Positions 1-5,355 of a stretch of 5,355 nucleotides of DNA are shown here, piece by piece. The stretch lies in assembly GCA_003646045.1 (NCBI GenBank), contig QNDV01000203.1, positions 1-5,355 of the forward strand, read 5' to 3'. The notes beneath the pieces are model-generated. The model had not been told where the DNA came from, ran no database searches, and worked only from the letters and a program-made list of their open reading frames with translations. Origin of the DNA: a bacterium. Lineage in GTDB: Bacteria > Krumholzibacteriota > Krumholzibacteria > LZORAL124-64-63. The position numbers and the translations under genes are program-made. Positions within the stretch are counted from its first letter, which is position 1, and every line of letters starts with the position of its first letter.

Positions 1-285
1 CCCGCCCAGCCAGACCTCCAGATCCTCCACCAGCTGCAGGGCTCCGTCCCGATCGGGAGTCACCAGCAGTGCGGATCCGCCCGTCCGTTCGCGCCAGGTC
101 GCCAGCAGGGCGGCAGTGGCTCCTCCGAAGAGTCCCGTCAGCAGCAGCACGTCGTCGGTGGTCTCGAGACGCGCGGACTCCAGCCTCGCGGCAGCCTCCA
201 TCAGGCCGTCGCCAGCGGTACCGGGCAGCAGGAAAGCGCGCAGCAGGCCCTCGGGCCCGCCACACGCACCTTGATTCGGATTCAT
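1..285 (-). CDS. mfd: Transcription-repair coupling factor Mfd, N-terminal 95 residues (runs off left edge)
   Basis: The frame opens with ATG at 285-283 and stays open for exactly 95 codons to the window edge, so only the N-terminus is visible. Mfd is the ATP-dependent translocase that removes stalled RNA polymerase from damaged DNA and recruits UvrA. The visible part resembles the first UvrB-like domain of Mfd. A segment LLLTGLFGGATAALLATW (about residues 47-64) is followed by LLVTPDRDGALQLVEDLE (about 73-90). These correspond to the 'LTGA...LVAEIAERHAGPVVLIAPDMQNALRLHDEI' type region of E. coli Mfd, compared from memory. As expected for this degenerate Mfd domain, there is no Walker A GKT motif, which argues against UvrB. 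The start is supported by GAGGAAG at 294-288, just upstream of the ATG. The gene follows nifS after 40 bases on the same strand and may share its transcript. The helicase and translocase domains are outside the window, so the name rests on a short stretch. Confidence 0.7.
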   Translation of the reverse strand, partial: MNPNQGACGGPEGLLRAFLLPGTAGDGLMEAAARLESARLETTDDVLLLTGLFGGATAALLATWRERTGGSALLVTPDRDGALQLVEDLEVWLGG

Positions 286-295
286 ATCTTCCTCT

Positions 296-325
296 GCCGA
301 CGGCACCGCCTCGCGGACCGCCGGC
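296..325 (-). other. GC-rich hairpin between nifS and mfd
   Basis: On the minus-strand transcript, GCCGGCGG (325-318) can pair with CCGUCGGC (303-296) through eight pairs including one G-U. Inside it, CCGC (316-313) pairs with GCGG (309-306) around a GAG loop. This gives a stem of about 12 pairs with a small internal bulge. It begins one base after the nifS stop codon (328-326) and ends one base before the AGAGGAAG ribosome binding region of the mfd-like gene. There is no U-tract after it, so it is not a standard intrinsic terminator. It could be an attenuating, RNA-stabilising or processing element, or chance pairing in GC-rich DNA. Confidence 0.45.
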
Positions 326-1558
326 TTAGAATGTCGCCCGTTCCGCGTTGAAGGGCGTGATCTGCCGCAACCGCTCCACGATCACGGGCAGGGAAGCGGC
401 GACATAGTCCACCTGTTCCACGGTATTGTACCGGGAAAGCGAGAAACGGATCGAGCCGTGGGACTGGGTAAAAGGCACGCCCATGGCCCGCAACACGTGA
501 CTGGGTTCCAGGCTGCCGCTGGTGCAGGCCGAACCGCTGCTGGCCGCTATACCTATCCGGTCGAGCAGCAGCAGGATGCCTTCACCCTCGATGTAATGGA
601 AGCTGATGTTCGAAGTGTTGGGCAGACGTTCGCAGGCGGCGCCGTTGGCAAGGCAGTCCGGTATCCGTTGGAGCAACGCCGCCTCCAGGCGGTCGCGCAG
701 GTCGCGGACCACTGTGTTCTCCAGTTCCAGGTTCTCCATGGCCAGATCACAGGCCCGCCCGAAGCCCGCCACCGCGGCCACGTTCTCGGTACCGGCCCGC
801 CGGCCGCGCTCCTGGTGGCCACCGACGATCTGGGGGCGGATCTTGGTACCGCGTCGCACATAGAGTGCGCCCACGCCCTTGGGCCCGTGCAACTTGTGGC
901 CGGAAACGGACAGCAGATCGACGCCCGTGAGGCTTTGCATATCCAGCGGCAACTTGCCGGCGGCCTGCACCGCGTCCACGTGGAAAACAGCACCCCGCTC
1001 CTTGACCATTTCGCTGATGGCTGCACTGTCGAACAGCACGCCGGTCTCGTTGTTGGCCATCATGATCGACACCACCGCCGTGTCGTCCCGCAGGGCATCC
1101 CGCAATTCGTCCGGATCCAGGCGGCCGTCGTTGTCCACGCCCAGGAAAGTGACGTCGTAGCCGTGGCGTTTCTCCAGGTCCCGGGCCAGGCCCAGCACGG
1201 CCGGATGTTCCACCGCCGTGGTGATGAGATGGCGCTTGTCCGGATAGGCGTGCAGGGTACCCACCACGGCCAGGTTGTCGGCCTCGGAACCGCTGCCGGT
1301 CAGGACGATCTCGTTGCCGTGGGCCGCGCCGAGCAGGGCGGCAACCTGCTGCCGCGCCGTATCCACGGCCTGGCCCGCCGCCGCGCCGAAGCGGTGCATG
1401 CTGGAAGGGTTGCCGTAGTGCTCGGTGAGCAGCGGCAGCATCACTTCCACCACCTCGGGGGCCACCGCCGTAGTGGCATTGTTGTCCATGTAGATGGGTT
1501 CGGGCAGCGGTTCGGGCAGACCGGCAGCCATGTTGAAGGTGCCTGGTGCATCGCTCAT
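326..1558 (-). CDS. nifS: Cysteine desulfurase NifS
   Basis: This 410-residue protein is a PLP-dependent cysteine desulfurase. It removes sulfur from L-cysteine, giving alanine and an enzyme-bound persulfide that feeds Fe-S cluster assembly on NifU in the cytoplasm. Class V aminotransferase landmarks appear in order: YMDNNATT (23-30), YGNPSSMHRFG (48-58), the PLP-stacking histidine in EHP (His118), NNETGV (169-174), HVDAVQ (193-198, Asp195 and Gln198 contacting PLP), SVSGHKLHGPKG (Lys222 forms the Schiff base), RAGTENV (254-260) and SSGSACTSGSLEP (catalytic Cys345). The segment around Cys345 and the downstream RFSLSRYNT match the nitrogen-fixation NifS type rather than SufS, whose catalytic loop differs. 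The start is chosen because GAGGTGG (1572-1566) lies seven bases upstream of the ATG and because it follows the nifU stop by two bases. Met10 is a weaker alternative. Compared with the roughly 400-residue Azotobacter enzyme, recalled from memory, there are about 17 extra N-terminal residues, rich in Pro and Glu. No key residue is missing. Confidence 0.96.
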   Translation of the reverse strand: MSDAPGTFNMAAGLPEPLPEPIYMDNNATTAVAPEVVEVMLPLLTEHYGNPSSMHRFGAAAGQAVDTARQQVAALLGAAHGNEIVLTGSGSEADNLAVVGTLHAYPDKRHLITTAVEHPAVLGLARDLEKRHGYDVTFLGVDNDGRLDPDELRDALRDDTAVVSIMMANNETGVLFDSAAISEMVKERGAVFHVDAVQAAGKLPLDMQSLTGVDLLSVSGHKLHGPKGVGALYVRRGTKIRPQIVGGHQERGRRAGTENVAAVAGFGRACDLAMENLELENTVVRDLRDRLEAALLQRIPDCLANGAACERLPNTSNISFHYIEGEGILLLLDRIGIAASSGSACTSGSLEPSHVLRAMGVPFTQSHGSIRFSLSRYNTVEQVDYVAASLPVIVERLRQITPFNAERATF

Positions 1559-1560
1559 GA

Positions 1561-2448
1561 TCAGTCCACCTCGATGACTTGGATCGTCTCGTCCACGAAT
1601 TCGCGCAATTGGGCCTCGACGAAGCCCTTGATGGTGGCTTCGGACGCCTTGCAGGCGGCGCAGTTGCCGGTCAGCCGGACATAGACCCGCTCGTTGTGGC
1701 AGCGTACCAGCTCTATGTCGCCGCCGTCGTTGCGCAAGGCCGGCGCGATATCCGTCACCAGCACTTCGCGGATCCGGCCCTCGCGATCGTCGGCGGCTGC
1801 TACCGGTACCGCCGCTGCGGGCAGCTCCGCCAACTCCTGCAGGCCACCGGACGCGGCATCCTCGCGTTCCCACTTGTCCTGGCAGTCCCGGATCAGGTCG
1901 CCGATGTCGTGGTGGCATTCACCACAACCACCGCCGGCCTTGGTGTGGTGGGTGACGTCCTCGATCTCGGTCAGGCGGTGGGTCATGATGGCCTCGCGCA
2001 CCGTTTCGCGGCTGACCTGGTAGCAGTGGCAAAGCTCGGTCGACTCCTGCAGCAGGCCACAGGGCACATTCCGTCCCTGGCGCTTGTAGTAGTCGATCAT
2101 GGCTGCTTCGAGAGCCTCGCGGCCCATGACCGAGCAGTGCATTTTCTCCCGGGGCAGTCCATCCAGTTCCCCGGCAATCTGTTCATTGGTGATCTTTGCC
2201 GCTTCCTCCAGGGTCAGCCCCTTGACCATCTCGGTCAGCACGCTGCTCGAGGCGATGGCACTGCCGCAACCGAAGGTCTGGAAACGGGCGTCGGCAATGC
2301 GGCCGTCATCACCCAGCCGGAAGCTCAGGCGCAGGGCGTCGCCGCAGGCCATGGAGCCCACTTCACCCACACCGTCGGGGCTTTCCACCTCGCCCACATT
2401 GCGCGGGTTCATGAAATGGTCGAAGACCTTGTCCGAGTAATTCCACAT
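1561..2448 (-). CDS. nifU: Iron-sulfur cluster assembly scaffold NifU (three-domain form)
   Basis: This 295-residue protein is a complete NifU-type scaffold that builds [2Fe-2S] and [4Fe-4S] clusters from iron and NifS-derived sulfur and passes them to apo-proteins. Residues 1-125 form the IscU-like domain, starting MWNYSDKV as in Azotobacter NifU. Its ligands are Cys35 (ACGD), Cys61 (FGCGSAIASS) and Cys105 (MHCSVMG). Residues about 135-190 form the permanent [2Fe-2S] BFD-like domain, with Cys140 and Cys142 (LCHCYQ) and Cys175 and Cys178 (GGGCGECH). An Ala/Pro-rich linker (about 199-220) leads to the Nfu domain (222-295), with the cluster-binding CAAC pair Cys263/Cys266 and the VYVRLTG motif. 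The frame is open further upstream, but Met at 2448 is chosen because it matches the conserved family start and AAGGAG lies nine bases before it. All seven conserved scaffold and BFD cysteines and both Nfu cysteines are present. No nitrogenase gene is visible, so a general Fe-S role is possible. Confidence 0.96.
   Translation of the reverse strand: MWNYSDKVFDHFMNPRNVGEVESPDGVGEVGSMACGDALRLSFRLGDDGRIADARFQTFGCGSAIASSSVLTEMVKGLTLEEAAKITNEQIAGELDGLPREKMHCSVMGREALEAAMIDYYKRQGRNVPCGLLQESTELCHCYQVSRETVREAIMTHRLTEIEDVTHHTKAGGGCGECHHDIGDLIRDCQDKWEREDAASGGLQELAELPAAAVPVAAADDREGRIREVLVTDIAPALRNDGGDIELVRCHNERVYVRLTGNCAACKASEATIKGFVEAQLREFVDETIQVIEVD
1566..1572 (-). promoter_or_regulatory. Ribosome binding site of nifS, inside the nifU 3' end
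   Basis: GAGGTGG lies within the last codons of nifU, seven bases before the nifS ATG. It selects the start at 1558 over the internal Met10. With only two bases between the nifU TGA (1563-1561) and the nifS ATG, ribosomes finishing nifU can reinitiate directly, so translational coupling is likely. Confidence 0.75.
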
Positions 2449-2450
2449 CT

Positions 2451-2463
2451 GGAGCTGCTCCTT
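2451..2463 (-). promoter_or_regulatory. Ribosome binding site of nifU, partly in a small inverted repeat
   Basis: AAGGAG (2463-2458) lies nine bases before the nifU ATG and fixes that start. Four of its bases, GGAG (2461-2458), can pair with CUCC (2454-2451) around a CAG loop, so the binding site could be partly hidden in a tiny hairpin. The pairing is seen in the sequence. Any effect on translation is inference. Confidence 0.6.
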
Positions 2464-2500
2464 CGCGGGGTCCGGGACCGGCACCGTAGCCGACCCCGCG
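2464..2500 (-). other. Nine-pair hairpin in the nifU leader
   Basis: CGCGGGGTC (2500-2492 on the minus strand) and GACCCCGCG (2472-2464) are perfect reverse complements separated by 19 bases. They can form a nine-pair, almost all G-C stem in the nifU leader RNA. The lower end of the stem directly touches the AAGGAG ribosome binding site. No run of U follows, so it is not a typical terminator of the upstream vWA gene. It may protect the 5' end, limit ribosome access or block read-through. Confidence 0.5.
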
Positions 2501-2505
2501 GTCAA
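2490..2505. promoter_or_regulatory. Possible operator: imperfect GACC-N4-GGTC inverted repeat
   Basis: On the minus strand the sequence reads TTGACC, GCGG, GGTCGG, an inverted repeat whose core GACC/GGTC is perfect and whose outer two positions on each side are not. The YYGAC...GTCRR arrangement recalls sites of IscR/Rrf2-type Fe-S regulators. However, the spacer is six rather than seven bases, and the outer ATAS/STAT flanks are poorly matched. It lies just after the candidate -10 element, where a repressor could act. It shares bases with one arm of the leader hairpin, so the symmetry may only reflect RNA structure. Confidence 0.2.
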
Positions 2506-2532
2506 AGTTAGACAAAATCGGGTGGTTTTCAA
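2505..2532 (-). promoter_or_regulatory. Candidate sigma70-like promoter for nifUS
   Basis: TTGAAA (2532-2527, five of six matches to the -35 consensus) is followed after 16 bases by TAACTT (2510-2505, three of six matches to the -10 consensus). The stretch 2501-2532 is clearly richer in A and T than the rest of the window, as expected for a promoter in GC-rich DNA. It overlaps the stop codon of the upstream vWA gene and lies about 57 bases before the nifU start. No -12/-24 sigma54 promoter (GG-N10-GC) or NifA site was recognised by eye. The -10 match is weak, so this is tentative. Confidence 0.3.
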
Positions 2533-4634
2533 CCTGAAGAAGCGACGCCCCGCCCCAGCTGGAGTTCCACCGCCAGCAGCACGAAGGCCGCCATGAAGAA
2601 CCAGGGAGCCAGGGAACGGCCCGCGAAGCTCTCGGCCAGGTCGCCGGCGGCAAGGCCGGTCAGGTTCCCAGCGAAGTCCAGGCCGACCGCCGACAACCGC
2701 GCACCCCAGGCGGCGGGGGGAGTGCGTTGGACGATGGACTCGCGCGGATCGAGGCCGCAGGCGACCAGGCCCACCGTATCGGTGTCTGCCAGGAAGATCC
2801 CGAATCCGGGAGCCGCTGCCCTCCCCCCGTCCAGCACCGGTTGTCCCGCCTCGAATTCCAGCGCCGCCGTGGTGCGAACCCGCGGCTCGGGGCCCACCAG
2901 GGCCAGGGCATCGGCGGCGGCGAAGGTCGCTTCGCCCCGGGGAGACAGGGGACGAATACGCAGGGGATCACCTACCAGCACATCCGCAGCCGCGGCCAGT
3001 TCGGGAGGTCGGGCCAAGTGGGTGGCGATACGTCGCAACAGGGGCAGGGCCATGGGGCTACCGGGCAGGTCGCCAGCCTCGGGCAGCAGGTTGAACGCCA
3101 ACAGACCCCAACGCCCCTCCCCGGCTTCCCCCATCAGGATCAGCGGATCAGAGCCGGCGCCGGTGCTCAGCACCACCTCGGCTCTTCCGGCCGCTACCTG
3201 GAACCAGCGGCGCCAGCTCACATCCTCGAGAGTGGTCAGGGCGTCCTCACCCAGGTCGGCCAGCAGCTGGTCCGCACCCGCGCCCAGTTGTCCGCGACGA
3301 CCCGGTGCCTGGGCCGTGCGCCAGACCGCCCGAGCAGGCAGTTCCAGCAGCGGCAGCAGGGTCCGGGACAGGTAGTCGGCCTGGGCGGGATCCCCTGCCG
3401 CTACCAGCAGGGAGCCGCCCTGCGCCAGGTCTTCCTGCAACGCCACCCGTATCTGCCGGCCCAGGGGATCCGGATCCACCAGTACCGTCAAATCCGCCGC
3501 ACCCACCGCCGCGGTGGTCAACCGGTCAGTGGACACGGCCCGCAACCGGAAAAGGTCCTCGCGTCCCGGTGCCAGGGCTGCAGCCAACACCCGCCAGCCC
3601 CCGCGCCCCAGGGTACGGTCGCCCGGACGGTCGGTACCATGGGCGAGCAGGACACCGACCCGCGCCGGTACGGCCAGGACGAAGGAGCGTTGATCATCGA
3701 TGGGAAACGTATCGGCGGCCTTGAGTACCCGGCCCCGGTGCAGACCGGGCGCCGGCACGGTTACGGTAAAGATAATGTCCACGGGTGATCCGGATTGCCC
3801 GGCCGCCGCCGCTTCGGCCACGGGGAATCCGTCCAGGTCCAGGGTAAAAACCTCGCCGGCGACCCCGGGAATCACCGTGGCCGTTATTTCGACACGTTCC
3901 CCGGCTACCAGCACGCGGGCAGGCGGACGCACACGCTGCACTCCGCCACCCGCAGTACCCTCGCCCACCTGCCGGACCAGGAGTCTCAAACGGTCGCCGG
4001 CACTACGGGCCAACCCCCGGGGGTCCGGCATGGGCCCACGCTGAAGATCGGAGACAATCACCACTTCCACACCGGCTGTCGGTGCCCGTGCGGCCTGGCG
4101 TGCCGCCGCCTCGAGGACGGCATCCAGATCGAAGACGCCGTATTCCTGCACCACCGCGGCCAATCCCTGTTCGGCCCCGGCGCCGGCAGGCAGCCAGTCG
4201 CTGAAGACCGTCTCTACCCTGCCACCGGCGGTGAGGACCTGCACCGCCGCCCCGGGCGGAAGCGAGGCGATCATGTCGGCAGTGACCAGGCGGGCTTCGT
4301 CGAGGCGTGTACCCTCCGCGGTTTGGGTCGCCATGCTGGCGCTGGTATCCACCACGAAGAGCACTGCCCGCCCTCCGCCCACGGCCAGGCCGCCCCAGCG
4401 CGGCCCCGCTACTCCGAGGGCCACCAGCAGCAGTATCAGCACCCGCAGCAGCAACAGCAGCCAACGCCGAATACCCAGGCTGCGTGCCTGTCGTGCCTGC
4501 ACTTCGTCCAGGAACCGCAGATCGCTGAAGAAGCGCCGCTGTACGCGGCGACGGCTGAGGAAGTGGATTATCACCGGCAGTGACGCCGCCAGGGTACCGA
4601 AGAGCAGGGCGGGATTGAGAAAAGACAGGGGCAT
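2529..4634 (-). CDS. BatA-type membrane-anchored vWA domain protein
   Basis: The 701-residue product begins with the BatA/aerotolerance-regulator N-terminal module. A first membrane helix (about 5-26, FLNPALLFGTLAASLP...) is followed by a basic segment (RRRVQRR, 28-34) and a second helix (about 57-77). A vWA domain (about 88-222) has the metal-site DTSAS (Asp96, Ser98, Ser100) and a later Asp196 in VVIVSDLQRG. An Ig-like region (about 235-325) ends with the family-typical DDQRSFVLAVPARVGVLLAHG. Next comes a region resembling a class-I glutamine-amidotransferase-like fold (about 325-540). A C-terminal part includes CGLDPRES (626-633), and a final hydrophobic helix spans about 677-692. The basic loop between helices 1 and 2 predicts a periplasmic or external body. 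These proteins occur in MoxR/DUF58 clusters; their exact role is unsettled. The chosen ATG overlaps the DUF58 stop as TGATG. The frame is open up to 4733, but that part lies over DUF58 coding sequence. The usual metal-site Thr is not obvious (GVFDL at 166-170). Confidence 0.85.
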   Translation of the reverse strand: MPLSFLNPALLFGTLAASLPVIIHFLSRRRVQRRFFSDLRFLDEVQARQARSLGIRRWLLLLLRVLILLLVALGVAGPRWGGLAVGGGRAVLFVVDTSASMATQTAEGTRLDEARLVTADMIASLPPGAAVQVLTAGGRVETVFSDWLPAGAGAEQGLAAVVQEYGVFDLDAVLEAAARQAARAPTAGVEVVIVSDLQRGPMPDPRGLARSAGDRLRLLVRQVGEGTAGGGVQRVRPPARVLVAGERVEITATVIPGVAGEVFTLDLDGFPVAEAAAAGQSGSPVDIIFTVTVPAPGLHRGRVLKAADTFPIDDQRSFVLAVPARVGVLLAHGTDRPGDRTLGRGGWRVLAAALAPGREDLFRLRAVSTDRLTTAAVGAADLTVLVDPDPLGRQIRVALQEDLAQGGSLLVAAGDPAQADYLSRTLLPLLELPARAVWRTAQAPGRRGQLGAGADQLLADLGEDALTTLEDVSWRRWFQVAAGRAEVVLSTGAGSDPLILMGEAGEGRWGLLAFNLLPEAGDLPGSPMALPLLRRIATHLARPPELAAAADVLVGDPLRIRPLSPRGEATFAAADALALVGPEPRVRTTAALEFEAGQPVLDGGRAAAPGFGIFLADTDTVGLVACGLDPRESIVQRTPPAAWGARLSAVGLDFAGNLTGLAAGDLAESFAGRSLAPWFFMAAFVLLAVELQLGRGVASSG

Positions 4635-5355
4635 CAGTACAGCCGCTTCCGCTTGCGCAAGTAGGCACCCAGGCTGCGTTCGAAGGGCGTATCGGTGGTT
4701 ACTTCCACCAGGTCCACCAACTGGCGTCGGCATTCCCGGCGCAGGGTATCCCGCCAGGCGGAATGGCGACGGCGATAGCTTGCGGCCAGATGGGCCGGCT
4801 CGACACGCAGACGGTGGCCGGGACGCTCAAGATCCTCGAACTCCACCTCGCCGGCAAAGTCCAGATCCACTTCCCGCGGATCAAGGATCTGGAATACCAC
4901 TACCTCGTGGCCCCGGTGACGGAAATGCTTCAGCCCGGCCAGAACCTGCTCCGGGTCATCCATCAGGTCACTCAGCAGCAGCACCAACCCCCGTCGCTGC
5001 ACGGTTTCGGCTACCCGGTGCAGGACCTTACCCAGGGCCGTGCCGCGACCAGGTGGCAGATCTTCCAGCACCTTCAGTACCTGGAACAGCTGTCGCCGTA
5101 CCGACCGGGCCGGTACCCGCGCCAGCGGTTTCTCGTCGAACGTCACCAGGCCCACGGCGTCGTTCTGGCGCAGCAGCAGATAGCTCAGGGCCGCGGCCAG
5201 CCAGGTCGCGTAAAGCTTCTTGGTGGGTCGCGACTCGTCCCCCGTGAAGTCCATGCTGGCCGAACAGTCCACCAGCAGGGTAGCCCGCAGATTAGTCTCC
5301 TCGGTGAAGACCTTCTGGTAGTGGCGATCGGTCTTGGCGTAGACACGCCAGTCCA
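4634..5355 (-). CDS. DUF58 domain protein, C-terminal 239 residues (enters from right edge)
   Basis: The reading frame is open from the right edge to a TGA at 4636-4634, giving 239 visible residues. It begins DWRVYAKTDRHYQKVF, the typical start of the DUF58 signature, and continues through ETNLRATLLVDCSASMDF. The vWA metal-site residues are visible as Asp29, Ser31 and Ser33 (DCSAS), Thr105 (GRGTALG) and Asp129 (LLLSDLMDDPEQV), counting from the first visible residue. GHEVVVFQILDPREVDLDF and the C-terminal TDTPFERSLGAYLRKRKR are also family hallmarks. A GTG codon at 5272 could be read as a start, but the homology clearly extends upstream, so the gene is truncated only by the window. DUF58 proteins are usually encoded right after a MoxR AAA+ ATPase and are thought to be its vWA partner. 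The stop overlaps the start of the BatA-type gene by one base, so the two are translationally coupled. No membrane helix is visible in this cytoplasmic-looking part. Confidence 0.92.
   Translation of the reverse strand, partial: DWRVYAKTDRHYQKVFTEETNLRATLLVDCSASMDFTGDESRPTKKLYATWLAAALSYLLLRQNDAVGLVTFDEKPLARVPARSVRRQLFQVLKVLEDLPPGRGTALGKVLHRVAETVQRRGLVLLLSDLMDDPEQVLAGLKHFRHRGHEVVVFQILDPREVDLDFAGEVEFEDLERPGHRLRVEPAHLAASYRRRHSAWRDTLRRECRRQLVDLVEVTTDTPFERSLGAYLRKRKRLY

Noticed and set aside
1..285. UvrB as an alternative for the left-edge gene
   Set aside because: There is no Walker A GxxGxGKT motif where UvrB would have it, while the TPDRDGALQLVEDLE segment fits Mfd.
458..1684. Long plus-strand open frame of 408 codons over nifS
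   Set aside because: It lies antisense to a fully conserved nifS and its translation shows no recognisable domain. GC-rich codon bias keeps stops rare on the opposite strand.
1559..1918. Upstream extension of nifS to 1918
   Set aside because: It would overlap nifU in another frame and adds a low-complexity Arg/Gly-rich stretch with no homology. The ATG at 1558 has a ribosome binding site and sits next to the nifU stop.
2464..2500. Intrinsic terminator for the vWA operon
   Set aside because: The hairpin is good but no U-tract follows it. It is followed directly by the nifU ribosome binding site.
1579..2511. Plus-strand open frame of 310 codons over nifU
   Set aside because: It is antisense to a conserved nifU, its product has no recognisable motif, and it has the look of a GC-driven shadow.
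2727..3788. Plus-strand open frame of 353 codons over the BatA-type gene
   Set aside because: The product is low-complexity, rich in Gln, Arg and Gly, with no known domain, opposite a gene with clear domain structure.
4425..4470. CAG-rich stretch resembling a triplet repeat
   Set aside because: On the minus strand it encodes the Leu-rich second membrane helix of the BatA-type protein, so the repetition is explained by CTG leucine codons.
4635..4733. Upstream extension of the BatA-type gene to 4733
   Set aside because: It lies over the conserved C-terminus of DUF58. The family start MPLSFLNPALLF and the TGATG junction favour 4634.
4231..5247. Plus-strand open frame of 338 codons over DUF58 and BatA
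   Set aside because: It is Pro/Arg/Ser-rich and spans the junction of two real genes on the other strand, so it is a shadow.
5270..5272. GTG start for a shorter DUF58 gene
   Set aside because: The 27 upstream codons to the window edge carry conserved DUF58 residues (DWRVYAKTDR), so the gene continues beyond the window.

Overview
The window is a GC-rich bacterial chromosomal segment (roughly two thirds G+C by eye) in which every convincing gene lies on the minus strand. Read in the direction of transcription, from high to low coordinates, it holds five parts. First is the 3' part of a DUF58/von Willebrand factor A (vWA) gene that enters from the right edge. Second is a large membrane-anchored BatA-type vWA protein. 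Third is a short non-coding gap of 80 bases. Fourth is a nitrogen-fixation-type iron-sulfur assembly pair, nifU then nifS. Fifth is the first 95 codons of a gene that looks like mfd, the transcription-repair coupling factor, running off the left edge. There are no tRNA or rRNA genes, CRISPR arrays, insertion sequences or other mobile elements. No gene is visibly broken.

The right half (2529-5355) looks like the later part of a MoxR/vWA cluster. The DUF58 protein and the BatA-like protein are joined by a TGATG stop/start overlap. A MoxR-type AAA+ ATPase gene would be expected just beyond position 5355, but it is not visible. Such clusters are thought to act in envelope or stress functions and in assembly or metal-cofactor maturation of protein complexes.

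The left half (1-2448) is an iron-sulfur operon. nifU encodes the full three-domain scaffold (IscU-like domain, [2Fe-2S] domain, Nfu domain). nifS encodes a complete PLP-dependent cysteine desulfurase with its catalytic lysine and cysteine. They are separated by two bases and are probably translationally coupled. No nitrogenase gene is in view, so this pair may be the general Fe-S assembly system of the organism rather than a nitrogenase-specific one. The mfd-like gene follows after a 40-base gap and may be cotranscribed.

The two non-coding gaps are the most structured parts. Each contains a GC-rich hairpin ending at, or one base from, the purine-rich ribosome binding site of the following gene (nifU or mfd). 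The gap before nifU also has an AT-rich patch with a possible sigma70-like promoter and a short GACC/GGTC inverted repeat where a regulator could bind.

Taxonomy cannot be fixed from this window. High GC, a roughly 700-residue BatA-type protein and a stand-alone NifUS pair would suit a high-GC member of the FCB, deltaproteobacterial or similar lineages, but that is inference. Nothing here is clearly a new biological system. The most suggestive point is that MoxR-type vWA genes sit directly upstream of an Fe-S assembly operon.
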